Of a stretch of 64,000 nt of DNA, positions 45,670 through 58,332 are shown piece by piece. The stretch spans positions 248,001-312,000 of the forward strand of contig JALQBC010000039.1 in the NCBI GenBank assembly GCA_023375675.1. Direction: 5' to 3'. The stretch comes from Cytospora piceicola. Taxonomy: Eukaryota; Ascomycota; Sordariomycetes; Diaporthales; Cytosporaceae. The notes below the pieces were generated by a model. That model was not told the DNA's origin. It ran no database searches and saw nothing but the letters and a program-made list of their open reading frames with translations. The translations under genes were made by a program, and so were the position numbers. Position 1 is the first letter of the stretch. Every line of letters begins with the position of its first letter.

Positions 45670-46716
45670 GGGGGCCGTTATATTTTCCAGATGTCAGAAC
45701 TCGAAACCTTGGAGAATATGTCGGCATATTCTGAACTTTAGCTCTCAGAGTCTGGTCATAGAGTTGAGATTACGAGAACAAACGCACGTATACATCCCCG
45801 TATTCAAATTACAGTTCAAGAAACCTGGCTCTCGGTGCATACGGGTTACTCATTGACTTCGGTGTTTATTTGGATACTTAAGTAAATACGAGAATGAGAA
45901 GCGGCCCGAGTTCTGGAGGGGAATGCGCCAACAAGTGATCAGGAACTCCATCTCCACCTGGGCATACGTACGAATTTCTCCTTCTCAATTTCGCGGCCTC
46001 GTATCTGTGTACTTCACTCTGTTTTCGATGAGGAGCCGCTCTTTTCCCTTGCCTACCTATTTAAGTAACTTCCTCTCAGGCAACTTCTGTTTTGAAATAT
46101 ACACCTCACTTATAAAGGTCCTGAAGTCACAAGTTTCTGTCGAAGCTCTGTCCATCCTATACCACGACGGACTCATTGTCTACAGTTAAGTCTAAAAGGA
46201 GAAACAAGGCATTCGATATCGACACACAAGGCCCACTTGATTAGAGGTCGAAAACGTGCACCTTCCCGAGGTCGTCCATGATCTATCCAGGATATGTCAC
46301 TGGCCTACTCTTACTTTCTCCACGATATCGAGCTTACTAGAGTATTCAGTAAGCCACATGTATGGAAGCAAATTCGACGACAGACGTATCGCCGCACGGT
46401 CCATAAATTGCTGTGCTGCGGGCCTTCCAACTAAGGACTCGGAGACAGCGAGCCCCTTTGATAAGAACTGTATTATCCGATAACGTGGCAGAACATAAAT
46501 CCCAGTGATACATGAATAGGGTAATTGCGCTGTCACGCAACCTACTAGATGTAGATTCGTGCCGTCACAGTTCCCTATTCCGCACTCTGGCAGCCTCTCC
46601 AGGTTGCTGACCAAGCTGCGCTGTAATTACACCTGCTCAAGTGCTCTGTCCGCCTGTTCACAATCAACTGGCCCTTCACATTACTTGACATCCCTCTCCC
46701 ATCATTCAAAGGCACC

Positions 46717-49689
46717 ATGTTCGACGACGACTACCTCGATAGGCTTGGCGTGCCAAATGCCCACCGTCAGTTCTTCCAATTGCTCGAGCTGGAAGCCTTG
46801 GAAGACTCCGAAAGTGAAGACTCCGGAAGTCCACATCAACTCCTGGCATTGATGTTGACGCCCGGCTACGGCACCAACCAGCTTGAACAAGTCTTCCAAC
46901 TACTCGAAAATGGTTCAGATGCACGGGCTGTTGACACAAAGGGTAATGGTGCTTTCCACTACGCGGTTTGCACCGACATTTTGAAAGGCCGAACCGGCTC
47001 AAAGATTAGATTCCGCAGACCAGCTGCCAGTGCCAGGGATGATGATGGTCAGGCCATGGAAAAGCTGTTCCAGTGCCTACAAGCTGCTGGCGCCGATGTC
47101 AACCTCCAAAACAATGATGGTCAAACTCCTCTACATTTGATCTGCTCCAAAATCAGCGTTCCTTTGAGCGGACATGGGCATAGATGGTTTGACGACAAGC
47201 TCTTCGCGGCCTTGGTGAAAGCAGGAGCCGATGTCGGTGTGAGAGACCACTTAGGACGAACACCTCTGTTCTTTCATGTCGAAAGCAATTCACCGGGGAA
47301 ATTCAAGACCATATGCAAGAGCATGTCGCAAGCTGGAGCGCGACTTGACGTTACTGATAACAATGGCCGGAATCTCTTGCATGCGGCCGTGTCCAACCCA
47401 CGCGGCGACCAAGACCTCCTCAGGCTCAAGCTGTTATTGGGTTATGGGCTGGACCCCAATGCCACAGACGCAGAGGGAAACACACTCTGGCACGCCACTA
47501 TTCCCCATTATGCGTCGAGGCCTCTTAAAATGGGCGGCCCAGAGCTCCGTCTGTATGATCTCCTACTCGAATTGGGCGTCGACTACCGCAGACCAAATAA
47601 TTCGGGCCGTACACCACTTCACGAAGTAAGTTCGCTGTGGCCCCTGGCATTCTATAGGAGTAGTCCTACCTCGGGCGAGACGACCGCATTTGACTACATC
47701 CTTGGGCTATACGACAAGCATGATGTCGACCCTCGCGACAAGGACGGTATTACCCCATTGCATCTCGCCTGCACCTTTTCCGAGTACCAGGCACAGCGGC
47801 TGCTCGAGAACGGTGCCGACCGGTCTAAAACAACTGCTGAGGGGCTCACAGCTCTCCACCAAGCCGCACGTGGCAAGCAAGGAAACATCATAGGCATCCT
47901 TTTGGAGACTTCGGGGTCGCATGCCAGTAATCTGGATAAAGCAGTCATCCCTGCGCTTATCAATAAAAAGGACGCCCGCGGTAGGACCGCTTTGTATTAC
48001 GCATGTGCATCTGGACGGGCCGAAAGTGTACGGTTGTTGCTCGACGCGGGTGCAACGGTCGAAAGTGACACATATCAGGGGTCGGTCTGGCAGGCTTGCG
48101 TCGAATTCGAAGAGGAGCAGGCCCACTGGCCGAGGACACCCGACCCGACTGACCCCCCGACAGTCGGGGGCGTTCTGTTAGCCGACGAGAGGCGGCCAAA
48201 GCCTACTCGTTTGGTGAAATTTCCCTCGGAGAGACTCGACGATGTCTTGGGTCTCATTCTAGCTCGGGGGAACCACCAAGTCGGACACATCGACGAGGCT
48301 ATCTCATCCGCAGTCAGGAAGCAGCACATTGACTACACAGTCGAGTGTCTCTTGCAAGCCCGGATTCCCCTTCAAAGGAACGCGGCGCCATACCCGATCA
48401 ATAATGAGACGTCAGCCTGCCTAGAGAGAAGGCAAACCATCCAGCTGATCGAGGGACAGCCTATTGATTTGGGAGCCACGTGTTCACCAAGGCTAGTGAG
48501 CTGCAACTTCAAGCGGTTGATGCGCGTCCGCCGGTATGATCTTGTAGAAACGCTGCTGCGTCAGTATGGATGGGGTGAGATCGACACAGACGGAAATACG
48601 GCCCTGCATGATCTAGTTCACGATGGTTTCACTTGGATTTTGAGGCGCATTGTGCCCTTGGTTCGGGAGATATCGGAGAAACTGGAGGATGCAGAGTGGT
48701 GCGAGAAACAAATTTCGCTATCCTCCCGGCGATCAATTGCACGTGGATCGTGTCAGCCACTTCTTCTGACAGCCTGTCAAAGCGACCTACCTAACATGGA
48801 GACTGTCAGATTCTTGGTAGAGGATGTTGGCTGTAATGTTAACGCTCAAGGTTACACGCATTACCATCCAGGCCCCAGGAGTAAGCCCGGACTATACAGG
48901 CATGAAACCGCAGCTCATTGTCTCGTGAGAGGGATATGTCACTGGTGGCAGGTCGCTGAGGCTCTGCCGTACCTCGTTCGGCATCACGACGCCGATTTGG
49001 AGATAAAGGATAGTCGTGGCTTAACGCCCCTCAATGCCGCGCTTGGGAATATCCGCCTGGTCACGTTCAGTCAGCGGGCCGTCGAAGTCCTAATAAAGCT
49101 CGGGGCCGATGTCAAAACAGCCGACTTGACCCAGGCCAGCAACGACATAGAGATGACCGAGTTCCTCCTCCGTAAAGGCGCGGTGACAGCACCTCAGTCT
49201 CTACTCGCGGCTATCAAGATCCGCAACTGCAAAGTCTTGACTGCGTTGCTGTCAAATGGTGGTGCGGGGCCTGGGCCAAACACCAGGCAGGTGAGGGAGA
49301 TGCCTCAGCGGGTAATCCTCCCACTGGTGGCAGACCCCCAACCTCCTCCAAGTCCTCCACGTAAAGCCATTGGCAGGTCTTCCTTGCGAGGAAACCCTAG
49401 GATTCCATACTTTCGCACGCCCGACCCTTACGCGGTCCCGTTAGACGAAATGTATCCACTTGACTACGCTGCGCATTGGTACAGCGGAGACAATGATGCC
49501 CAGAAATATGCTGAGCGATGTCGAGAGCATGAGGAGATCATCAGGGTGTTGGTGACATATGGGGCCGACTCGTCCAAGACATACAGGTTCCCTGACGGGA
49601 AGGAGATGAGTATCATGGACCGGATCGTCAAACGAGGGCGCCTTGTTGAGCGCATCTCAGAGCTCTGTGCGGCGCACCGATCAGAATAA
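46717..49689 (+). CDS. Large ankyrin-repeat protein
   Basis: A single-exon frame of 990 residues; ATG at 46717 in GGCACCATGT context. About eleven ankyrin units follow the G-x-T-P/A-L-H pattern. Examples are GNGAFHYAV (about 70), NDGQTPLHLIC (131), HLGRTPLFFHV, NNGRNLLHAAV, SGRTPLHEVS, KDGITPLHLAC (about 342), EGLTALHQAA, RGRTALYYAC, DGNTALHDLV (about 624) and RGLTPLNAAL (about 765). The units are spread over the whole protein with unique helical stretches between about 450 and 620. The N-terminal about 55 residues are acidic. There is no signal peptide, membrane segment, NACHT or kinase motif. It is presumably a cytosolic or nuclear protein-binding scaffold; the partner is unknown. Absence of introns in so long a frame is notable beside the six-exon ankyrin-type gene at 25-29 kb. 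Confidence 0.9.
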   Translation: MFDDDYLDRLGVPNAHRQFFQLLELEALEDSESEDSGSPHQLLALMLTPGYGTNQLEQVFQLLENGSDARAVDTKGNGAFHYAVCTDILKGRTGSKIRFRRPAASARDDDGQAMEKLFQCLQAAGADVNLQNNDGQTPLHLICSKISVPLSGHGHRWFDDKLFAALVKAGADVGVRDHLGRTPLFFHVESNSPGKFKTICKSMSQAGARLDVTDNNGRNLLHAAVSNPRGDQDLLRLKLLLGYGLDPNATDAEGNTLWHATIPHYASRPLKMGGPELRLYDLLLELGVDYRRPNNSGRTPLHEVSSLWPLAFYRSSPTSGETTAFDYILGLYDKHDVDPRDKDGITPLHLACTFSEYQAQRLLENGADRSKTTAEGLTALHQAARGKQGNIIGILLETSGSHASNLDKAVIPALINKKDARGRTALYYACASGRAESVRLLLDAGATVESDTYQGSVWQACVEFEEEQAHWPRTPDPTDPPTVGGVLLADERRPKPTRLVKFPSERLDDVLGLILARGNHQVGHIDEAISSAVRKQHIDYTVECLLQARIPLQRNAAPYPINNETSACLERRQTIQLIEGQPIDLGATCSPRLVSCNFKRLMRVRRYDLVETLLRQYGWGEIDTDGNTALHDLVHDGFTWILRRIVPLVREISEKLEDAEWCEKQISLSSRRSIARGSCQPLLLTACQSDLPNMETVRFLVEDVGCNVNAQGYTHYHPGPRSKPGLYRHETAAHCLVRGICHWWQVAEALPYLVRHHDADLEIKDSRGLTPLNAALGNIRLVTFSQRAVEVLIKLGADVKTADLTQASNDIEMTEFLLRKGAVTAPQSLLAAIKIRNCKVLTALLSNGGAGPGPNTRQVREMPQRVILPLVADPQPPPSPPRKAIGRSSLRGNPRIPYFRTPDPYAVPLDEMYPLDYAAHWYSGDNDAQKYAERCREHEEIIRVLVTYGADSSKTYRFPDGKEMSIMDRIVKRGRLVERISELCAAHRSE

Positions 49690-52118
49690 ATTAGATTGTC
49701 CGGCACACGTGTATGGGTTTTGAGAAACTCTCTTTCCCATGCTGACTCTCAACTCTCTGTTGGTCCCAATCTTCTCTAAATCTCTCTGAGTTTATATTAG
49801 TAACGAGCCATTGTTTTCCTTGTTCACTCAAGATTTATCCTGTCTGGTTACAGTCCAGTGCACGCTCGACTCGCCCCTCTTTCCGTGTTCGCCGCCGGGT
49901 CCCCGGCAGCCTCCTCGTCGCCGGCGGTAGCTACAGAGCTCCTTGATCGGTAGCCCCTAGCTGCCTCGCAGCGCGTCGCTCCCAGAGAGCTTGTCCCTAG
50001 CGGCTGCGGGCGTCTGCCCGGCCAGACCGGGGGGGGGGGGGGTAGTAGTATTAGCGAGGTCCCCGGGGCCGAGCAAGAGGAAGATGTATATCCTGGCCGA
50101 GTCCGCGGCCCCGCGCTAAGATATAATGTTGTGCCTGTCCCTGAGCGCTACGAAGCTTCCCTGGAGGTAGTCGACTAAAACACGTTGGAGACTATGATTC
50201 ACTGATACAAAGCCAACATTGCTTTCTCAACGGATTTGTTCAACCTCTAATATAGGAATTGGCATGCCAAGATCCGGGTCGGGAGCATTCGATCGCTACA
50301 CCAGCTACTGCAAGTATGCTACTAATCATGATGTCAAACAGAGACAGCCCTGGAGACCACCGTCTCTTGTAAGTCAAGCAAGTTGACGTCCAGTTCCCTG
50401 GATACAGCATCAAAGAGACTGCCCAACTTGGGGGCCCAGGTGGCAACGTACTTGACAACATTTGAAGGAGAACATCTGCAATCGTTCATAAAGCGTTAGC
50501 TTGATGACGTTTCAATTGCTTTGGAATTTCGAGTGCAATATATAGATCTTATCACTAGGCAACGAGGCCTATGTACGGTAGTAATTAGCTGCCCATGTTC
50601 CCAGTAATCCAGATTATTGAGCACGGCTGACTGCGGCGGCGCGAATTGTGAGATTCAGAACCAGACAGCACGCTACCTAGGTAGAATATACTATACGGTT
50701 CCTGCTGCTATATGCGTTGTTCTATGAGGGTTGTCGTTTGTTTTACAAGGCGCGCGAGCACATACATAGTTGTTACCTGGTACTCCTTTGCGGTGATGAA
50801 CCCCTCAAGAGAAGTTCCTGGCAGAGCATTATAGCTGTTAGTATCCGTGAACGCTGGGGTCGGTGCACGAGAGATGAACCGCCGAGGAAATAAAGCAGCA
50901 ACTGTCAAGGGTTTCAAAGCCTCGCGGTCATCGCAGATGCAAAGTTTGAGGTGTGTGTTTGAGCATCACGTGCTTCGAATTACAGACCTCTGAAGCGTCC
51001 GGAGGGAGGGGTGGTGGTTTGCTTGATATGTGGAAATGGTATCAGTATCTAGGGGAGGCGTCCGGGTGCTGATAAGCTCGGCAGCGAAGCCACAGATGTT
51101 CTTCTACCAGTCGCTGTGAAAATGGTCCGGTATTGACTACAACTGCGGATTTATCAGTGCCTTGTTCAATATAAGAACGACTCTCGCTCTCGCCCTCGTC
51201 GCCCGCATCTCCTGGCCCACATGTCCCGAGTCTTGACTTCCCCAAATCGGAAGAGTCGTACCGTGGCTCTGGCCCGGGACCGCTACGGCCTACCTAGGCA
51301 GTGAAGAAGGAGGATATCTTCTATACTAGGAATAAGAGAGGAAGCAAGGGCCGAAAGTAAAGCTGGGATAAGGAGGAAGAGAGCGCGATGTGTAACAAAG
51401 GAGCAGGCTCGTCAAGAAACAAGAGGCAGAGAGTGATGACATTATCTTGGGGACCCGATGGGCGGCTTCCGTGAAGACGCAGTCGCCATGCCTATTACCT
51501 GCGTAAGGCCATAGGGTTAGATCACCGCACCGTATACACCTACGCTAGGTACCCTAGGGTAGGTACTGTAGGTATATATACACGCCCTCGTGACAACGAG
51601 CTATCGTAAGCTGGGTGTAATGTAGCCCACTATATCGACGAAATAAACGGAGGGAAGACAGAGGCTATTCGTCAAGATTGGTATGATTTCATGGTGGGTT
51701 TATTGATTCCTCGGTTTATTGATTCCTTGGTTCCTTGGTTTATTGTTCTTGTTGGGTTTGGTTGTTAGGTACAACAGTGCTGTCAAATAGCCCTGAAACT
51801 GCCCTGCCAGAGGTTCCTTCCTCACACTAGGGCTCGGAGGTCTAGCCGGAGGCAGTGGAGCTTTATGGGCTGCACAGCACTAAGGCTTTCCTCAAGCGGG
51901 CTGAGTCAGCCGAGGACTACAGCTGCCGTTCGTGCACAACGTAAAAGATATTATCGGTACATTTCTCTGTTCCGCTTCCATCTGCTTGCACTGACTTATA
52001 AGTCTTGGGAACTCTTGGAGATTGTCATAGAGAAGGCCAATCATCTTGCCAAGCAATGCTTGCGAAGATTCCGAGCTCTTCCTGTCACGCATCAACTTGA
52101 TACCCACCAATCATCAAC
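49690..52118. other. Intergenic region with unresolved minus-strand coding-like pieces
   Basis: A 14-base G run lies at 50029-50042 and a TACCTAGGTA palindrome at 50674-50683. On the minus strand three stretches look coding. One at about 51245-51045 reads DEGESESRSYIEQ and SQRLVEEHLWLRCRAYQ. One at about 50935-50780 reads FPRRFISRAPTPAFTD and ends at a CAG/GTAACA donor. One at about 50485-50340 reads YVATWAPKLGSLFDAVS. I could not join them into one frame and recognise no family, so this may be a broken gene or chance. The rest is featureless. Confidence 0.35.
50029..50042. repeat. 14-base poly-G run
   Basis: An uninterrupted G homopolymer inside a GC-rich patch (49860-50110). Its length is likely to vary between isolates or to be a sequencing risk. 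Confidence 0.85.
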
Positions 52119-54539
52119 ATGGCGCCAACCCCCGTAGACATCCCAACCTTCGCGAGGACACAAGTCGGCCTCCTGGACGCCGAGCAGAAGTCCGAGATCG
52201 CAGAGACCAGCCACCTCATCTCTGCGCACTCGCCCGCGGCGCTCCAACGCGCCGGCGTCGCCATCACCAACCTGGCCGTCTCGTCCCAGCGGACAGGCCT
52301 CGGTGGCAAGACGGTCGTCGAGCTCTCCCCGGACTCGGCCGTGTCCAGCGCGGACGGCGAGCTGCCCGAGCATGGCATCCGCACGGGGGACATCGTCCTG
52401 CTGAGCGAGCAGCCGGCGGGGAGCGCCAGGAAGCGCGAGGTCAAGGACATGGAGCGCAGGGGCGTCAAGGGCGTGGTGACGAGGGTGAGGAAGACTGATG
52501 TCGGTGTAGCGCTGGATGAGGAGAAGGAGGATGCGAGTGCTGCGCTGGGCGGGAGGGTGTGGATCGTGAAGTTGGCGGATGATGTGACTTTCAAGAGGTG
52601 TGTGCTGTTGCTCATGAGATGCAGATGATACCTGTGCTGACAAGGCCAGGATGAACCAAACGATGGGCAAGATGGAGGCCATGAGTGAAGCTGAGCACTC
52701 GTCCTTCATGCGAGTTCTCTTTGGGCTGTCGAGCCCTTCGCCAGTTCCTGACAATCTCAGCTCTGATCCTGATGTTGGAAAGATCGAATGGTTCGACCCG
52801 ACACTCAACGAGTCACAGATGGATGCAATTCGCTTTGCTTTGGCGTCGAGGGAAATTGCACTGATACATGGACCACCCGGGACTGGCAAAACGCACACTT
52901 TGATCGAGTTGATCCTTCAGATGATCAAGAGAGGCTTACGAATCCTGGTTTGCGGCCCGTCCAACATCTCAGTGGATAATATTGTCGAAAGACTGTCGCC
53001 TCATAAGGTCCCCATAGTCCGTCTGGGACATCCTGCACGCCTGTTGCCATCTGTGCTGAACCACTCCCTCGACGTGCTCACTCGAACCTCCGAAGCTGGG
53101 CAGATTGTCAAGGATGTCCGTGATGAGATGGACGCCAAGCAGGCATCCATAAAGAAAACGAAGAGCGGCAGAGAACGAAAAGCGATATACGGCGACCTCA
53201 AGGGATTGAGAAAAGAGTACCGCGAGCGAGAACGAGGCTGTATCAGCAATCTGGTCAAAGGAAGCAAAGTTGTGCTCGCAACCTTGCACGGAGCTGGCGG
53301 GTTTCAGCTCAAGAATGACGAGTTCGACGTTGTCATTATCGACGAAGCAAGCCAGGCCCTTGAGGCTCAGTGTTGGGTACCGCTACTCTATGCTAAGAAG
53401 GCCGTCTGCGCGGGAGATCATCTACAGCTCCCACCGACTATCAAATCCCTCAACTCCAAAACCAAGGCCAAACCCAAAGATGGCGAAAAGGGACCAAAAG
53501 GGGCAACTTTGGAAACTACCCTGTTTGACCGACTTCTGGCGCTTCACGGGTCGTCGATCAAGAGGATGTTGACGACTCAGTACCGGATGCACGAGAGGAT
53601 CATGCGGTTCCCTTCGGACGAATTATACGAATCAAAACTAATTGCGGCTGATGCAGTCAAGGATCGTCTGCTCAAAGACCTTCCATACGAGGTGGAGGCC
53701 AACGACGACACCACGGAACCACTGATTTTCATAGATACGCAGGGTGGTGACTTCCCCGAGAAGGAGGAGGAAGAAGAATCTGCCAAAAGTACGAAGGCTT
53801 CGCTTTTTGGCGAAAGTAAAAGCAATGAGATGGAGGCCGCCCTCGTCAAGCAACATGTCCGTAGCCTCGTGAACTCCGGCATCAAGGCTGAGGATATCGC
53901 CGTTGTGACACCTTACAATGCCCAGGTATGTACTTTCTTCGTGCCTCTCATTATCACGGGTATTATGTGCCCTGCATGAACTAACAGGGTACATTCCATA
54001 GCTCGCCGTACTGGCTCCTCTGAAAGAGGTATTCCCCGGGATCGAATTGGGTAGCGTCGATGGCTTCCAAGGCCGCGAGAAAGAAGCAGTCATTGTCACC
54101 CTGGTCAGAAGCAATTCCAATGGTGAAGTTGGGTTTCTCGGTGAGAAGCGCCGTCTGAACGGTGCGTTGTCACACTTCTCGAACATTCGATAACCGTTTG
54201 ACAAGAGTCTAACGCCTGATCTAGTCGCCATGACACGGCCCAAACGCTCGCTGACCATAATTGGTGATTCGGAGACGGTGCAAAAGTAAGTCGTGAAACC
54301 CCCACACCCCCCCCTCCCCTTTACATTTCCATATATTGCAGTCCTCTGCAGATGTCAAGTGGCATGGCGCAGATGTATGGCCCACTTGAGATATGTCGAA
54401 GGTTGATGGAGAGCTGACCTGCTCGCTTGTTTTCAAAACTCATAGAGGAAGCACGTTCCTGAAGCGATGGATGGACTTCCTCGAGGACAATGCAGACTTG
54501 CGATACCCTGACCTCGCGTCTTTGACGGCGGACACTTGA
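52119..54539 (+). CDS. hcs1: Hcs1/IGHMBP2-type SF1B helicase (DNA polymerase alpha-associated helicase A)
   Basis: Five exons (52119-52597, 52650-53925, 54002-54161, 54225-54285, 54446-54539) encode 689 residues, close to yeast Hcs1. The ATG at 52119 follows ATCAACATGG. The N-terminal OB-like 1B region spans about 1-190. Helicase motif I is GPPGTGKT at 234-241. Motif Ia is [13 protein letters not shown], motif II is DEAS at 391-394, and motif III is [25 protein letters not shown] lies near 470, VTPYNAQ at the end of exon 2, and motif [10 protein letters not shown] at about 604-612. The motif VI block [13 protein letters not shown] is near 641. All ATPase residues look intact, so this should be an active 5'-3' helicase of the Upf1-like group acting in DNA replication or RNA/translation quality control. 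No AN1 zinc finger or R3H domain follows, as in yeast Hcs1 and unlike human IGHMBP2. Confidence 0.95.
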
Positions 54540-55622
54540 GTGCCCTCGGTTGTCCGCTCGGTCAATAACCATACTCCGATTTTCAATCAACCTCAAGCAA
54601 GATACCCCACCAGTGACTGCAGGAGTGTATTAGACATTAGACCTTGCTTCCCAAACCATGAAACGACGATATGGAAGGATCCAAAATGGACCTCGGCTGG
54701 AGAAATTGCAACGCTGACACACTCCATCCCGCCGAGACGGACCGTTTCGCCAGTTCAGTCAGATCCAGATGTGTGGGATGTCGGCTGCTACAACGGTATG
54801 GTGGCACGGCAGAGACGCGAAATTGCGGCATCTTCCTTCGGTCATTTGTTGCTGTCCCCGGGCAGTGCAGGGCATATGCCCTGGGTAGACCAGTCGACTT
54901 GTGTGAAACCAGGGACATGCGTCCGAACTGCTGGAAACTTTAAAACGATTCAAAGATGTGAAGATGCCCCAACGGGTGAAGACCCTTTCCTTATGAAGAG
55001 GTGCCGACTGGCACCGAGTCTCGAACCAAGCCACGTGCAGTTGGCGTCTTGACGGATTCAGAAGGTAAGACCGTCGTATCCCTGCAGACAGTTTCAGGCC
55101 CCTCGCAAAGTAAGAAAAGGGGCCTGAGCGTCGACAGGGGGAAGCTGTCGAGCAAGGATCCAGTGCGTAGTACTATGTACAGTACCTAGTGGAAATGCAG
55201 GCGCGGGCCGGAACAATCCTCCAAAACCTACGAATACGACCCTCGTGCGGAGCAAGTGACGATGATGGCGGCGTCGACGATGGCACTGCGACACCTCATA
55301 GTCTGGGTCGGTGCCAATGCCGTGCGCAGTGAAGCTTGAAAGGTCACGAGGCGATTCGCCAATATTCCAAGCCCGCGTTTCAATGCAATTTGAGAGGGGC
55401 AGAATGGAAACACAAGCAGACAAGCAGCCAGGAACCGACCTGGCCCTTTTCTTCTCTTCCTCCCACCTCCATCCTCATTCAGGCGGGAGTCCCCTTGCGG
55501 GAGGGGCGTCACAGGATCGGGGTATGCAGCCACCACCGCAGGACTAGCACATGCAACCGACAGCTGCAAGCGATCTCGCACTCAGTCCGAGAAGCAAAGA
55601 CGGGGGATGGAAATGCCCCCAA

Positions 55623-55650
55623 ACCAGACCAGACCAGACCAGACCAGACC
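55623..55650. repeat. AGACC pentanucleotide repeat
   Basis: About five to six tandem AGACC units in non-coding sequence. Confidence 0.85.
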
Positions 55651-57225
55651 CGTCCTACACATAACGTGCTACTTCGTCGTTCGTCCAGTGTGTCGTCGCC
55701 TCTTCGTTTCTCTTCTTCATCCTTCATCCCAAACTGCTGCGGCGGGTTTGATCGGCGGGGTCTTGGCATCTTTGTTGGTTAGCGCCTCGGCGCCTCTGCT
55801 CTGGTGAAGGAGCACATCGACCCGGAAGTGAGGTTCCCAGCGCCTACTGCTGCGGTAGAGATCGCGCCTATCTACCTATCCGGAAAGAGGGTGGGGGGAG
55901 GGGGCAATGAAGATCCGACCAAGTCGGACGAGATGAGGCCCGGAGCTTGTCCCCAGTTGGAGACATCCTACTTACACGTGTACCATCAAAGTGCAGGGTC
56001 CCTCTTCCTCTTCTGATAGGAGCAGGGCAAATTCTTGACGTTACAGGATGCAGGCGCAGATGCAGCCGAAGACGCAAGTTGCAGAAATGTGGTCTACGGG
56101 TGATTGGAGGCCGGCTGTATCGACGATGGATAAGAACTAGGCGCGCTCTGCGCTTCTGCACCACGAGGAATCCGCTCCCAGCTACAGCGGCAAGCAAACC
56201 TTGCTTCGTCAAACTACATAATAAGTTGCAGCCGACCGCCGGGGCCGACTTCAGGCTATAATGAAAATCGTGATATTAACATGCATCACAGCCGCTGGAC
56301 CCCCAGGTGAGCTTATATGTATGGGGACTGACATCAGATCAGCCTGGCTGGATCTCCGCTGAAAACAGGAAACCTGGAATTATGTTGTGCTTGTCTGCTC
56401 AACAGTTTTAGGACGGTTTCTGGGTGTACGAGGAGAGACTCGTTCGGGGTCGAGAACACCACCTGCATGGCTTTTGAGACGCCTTTTGCCGTCACATCAA
56501 ACCCGTGACCACACACACACTACCTGCGGTGCATCTAAAAATGGCCGGCGAGTGTCACATCATGCAAGAGGAGCCACCCCCCACCACACCCTCCCCGCCC
56601 CCAACTTGGACTCCTCACTCGTGATCTGCGAGTGCCATCGACACTGCGGGCTGCAGTCAACAGAACGGTCCCAGGATCTCGTTGATAACAGACTCGGCAT
56701 GCGATTAACCGAGCCGGACGCCGCACCCCAAAGCAGCTAGCGGCATCGGTGGCATTGTGTATGGGATGCCCTGCTAAATGGAAAATGGGAACGACGGCCG
56801 ATGCATGCGACTTTTGGGTTTTAGTGCCCATCACCACGAAGGTACTAGATCACAACTATGTTTGGTGAGCCTCCTCTTTCGAGCCGCAAGGAGCCCAGAA
56901 GCTGCACATCAAAAGGGGCTCGATCCAGAAGTCGCCAACCGATGCTGTCTCACTGACCGGCCGTGGATCTCCGGGATTTGTGCTGACCTCGTGATTAGGC
57001 GGATACGTACTCGGTAGGTTCTGTGTGCGCTCAGTGCTCACAGCACACACGAACACATAATATACACTGCCTATGGGGAGAGGGTGGAGGGCAAAGACTG
57101 CGTTTTGGAGTTTGTGCTCCCAAGACTAGTGAGAGCTCTCCGTACCGCAACGCCACGCAGCGGGACCTTGCTGGTCCTGGGAACTACCACAACAACTGAC
57201 ACAACTTATTAACATCCGAGGCTTG

Positions 57226-57264
57226 GTGTTGTGTGCTGTGTGTGTGTGTGTGTGTGTTGTGTGT
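57226..57264. repeat. GT dinucleotide microsatellite
   Basis: About ten uninterrupted TG units flanked by imperfect GTGTT and TGTGC steps in the intergenic region. Confidence 0.85.
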
Positions 57265-58332
57265 TGAACAAGATGTGCTGTGGGCACCCAGCAGTGGTGG
57301 CTTGTCCCGCGGGGGCGCAGGGGATCCTGGCCATGTAATTTTCTCCGATGCACATCTTCCCACCAAAGACCGACATTATCATCGACCGTTTAGAGGCTCC
57401 GCGGTCGTCTAGGAAGAGGGCTTTTAGCCGACCGACTGCGGCATATTTCCAAGAGAGCTCTCTTGTTGTCATCAAACGCCGGAATATGCAGCACAGGCGC
57501 CTGGGCCCTCAAATTTCTCTCCTACACAGTACGCCCCTTCTCCACCGTCTGCTATACACTACTAGACCCCAGGACAGCACACACACTTGGTTCGTCCAGC
57601 ATCACGGACAGGGGACCCCAGCAGCCATCCTTGTCCCCCATGCAGCAGCTTTGCTGGGTGGTCCCAGTAATTCGTGGCTCTCCCACTTTTACAGGGGGCC
57701 ACTGGAATCAATGTCTCCTTCAAGGGGCTTGGATGGGTTCGTTACATATCATCTGTATACGCCCGCCGCGGGCCCTTTCTGCCTCTGAGCTTTCTTCCCG
57801 CCGCGAAGACCAAACTTTGAGCCACATCGCAGGTCAAATGCATGTTACATAGTGCAATAGCCAGGGTTTGCCATGCTGTCCTTCGTTTGCCCATAGACTA
57901 GTCCTCCAAAGGTCTCTGCTCTCCCAGCCATCCCGCTGAACACGCCACTGACCCCATTTCCACCCTGGCTGCCCGACGGATGCACTTGGTCACTGCCAAC
58001 AGCAAGCTCCCACCCACTTCAGGCCCATTGCGTTGGATCACGGATCCTCTCTCTACATAGGCGGCTCGAACTGCTCTGACCATGTGGATCGATGCCACGG
58101 CGAGGTTGAAGAGGAATAGTCGACAAGCTTCTCATCACGAATCATCTTCACCGCTTGAAAATTCGAGCACATAATCGTAATACCAGATGGCTCGTCCGGA
58201 CCGCCATCAATATCAACATCCGACATCATTATCATCGCATCCTCCTCCCGGCCTCCATTGAGGTTCTCCACCCACGGTCCCGGAGCCTCAACTCTCACCC
58301 ACACACCCACCCGAGACAACCACACACCAACC

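Larger units (their letters stand above)
45000..46716. other. Intergenic region upstream of GH128 and the ankyrin gene
   Basis: The divergent upstream region of the GH128 gene (left) and the 990-residue ankyrin gene (right). It includes two 10-bp tandem repeats at 45458-45497 and 45640-45669. Short frames on both strands are not supported. Confidence 0.5.
54540..58332. other. Intergenic region, about 3.8 kb
   Basis: No convincing gene. It contains an AGACC pentamer repeat (55623-55650), a GT microsatellite (about 57226-57264) and many overlapping short frames on both strands. The 200 bases before 58333 are CA- and CT-rich, fitting the leader of the next gene; that gene's promoter must lie here. 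Confidence 0.5.
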
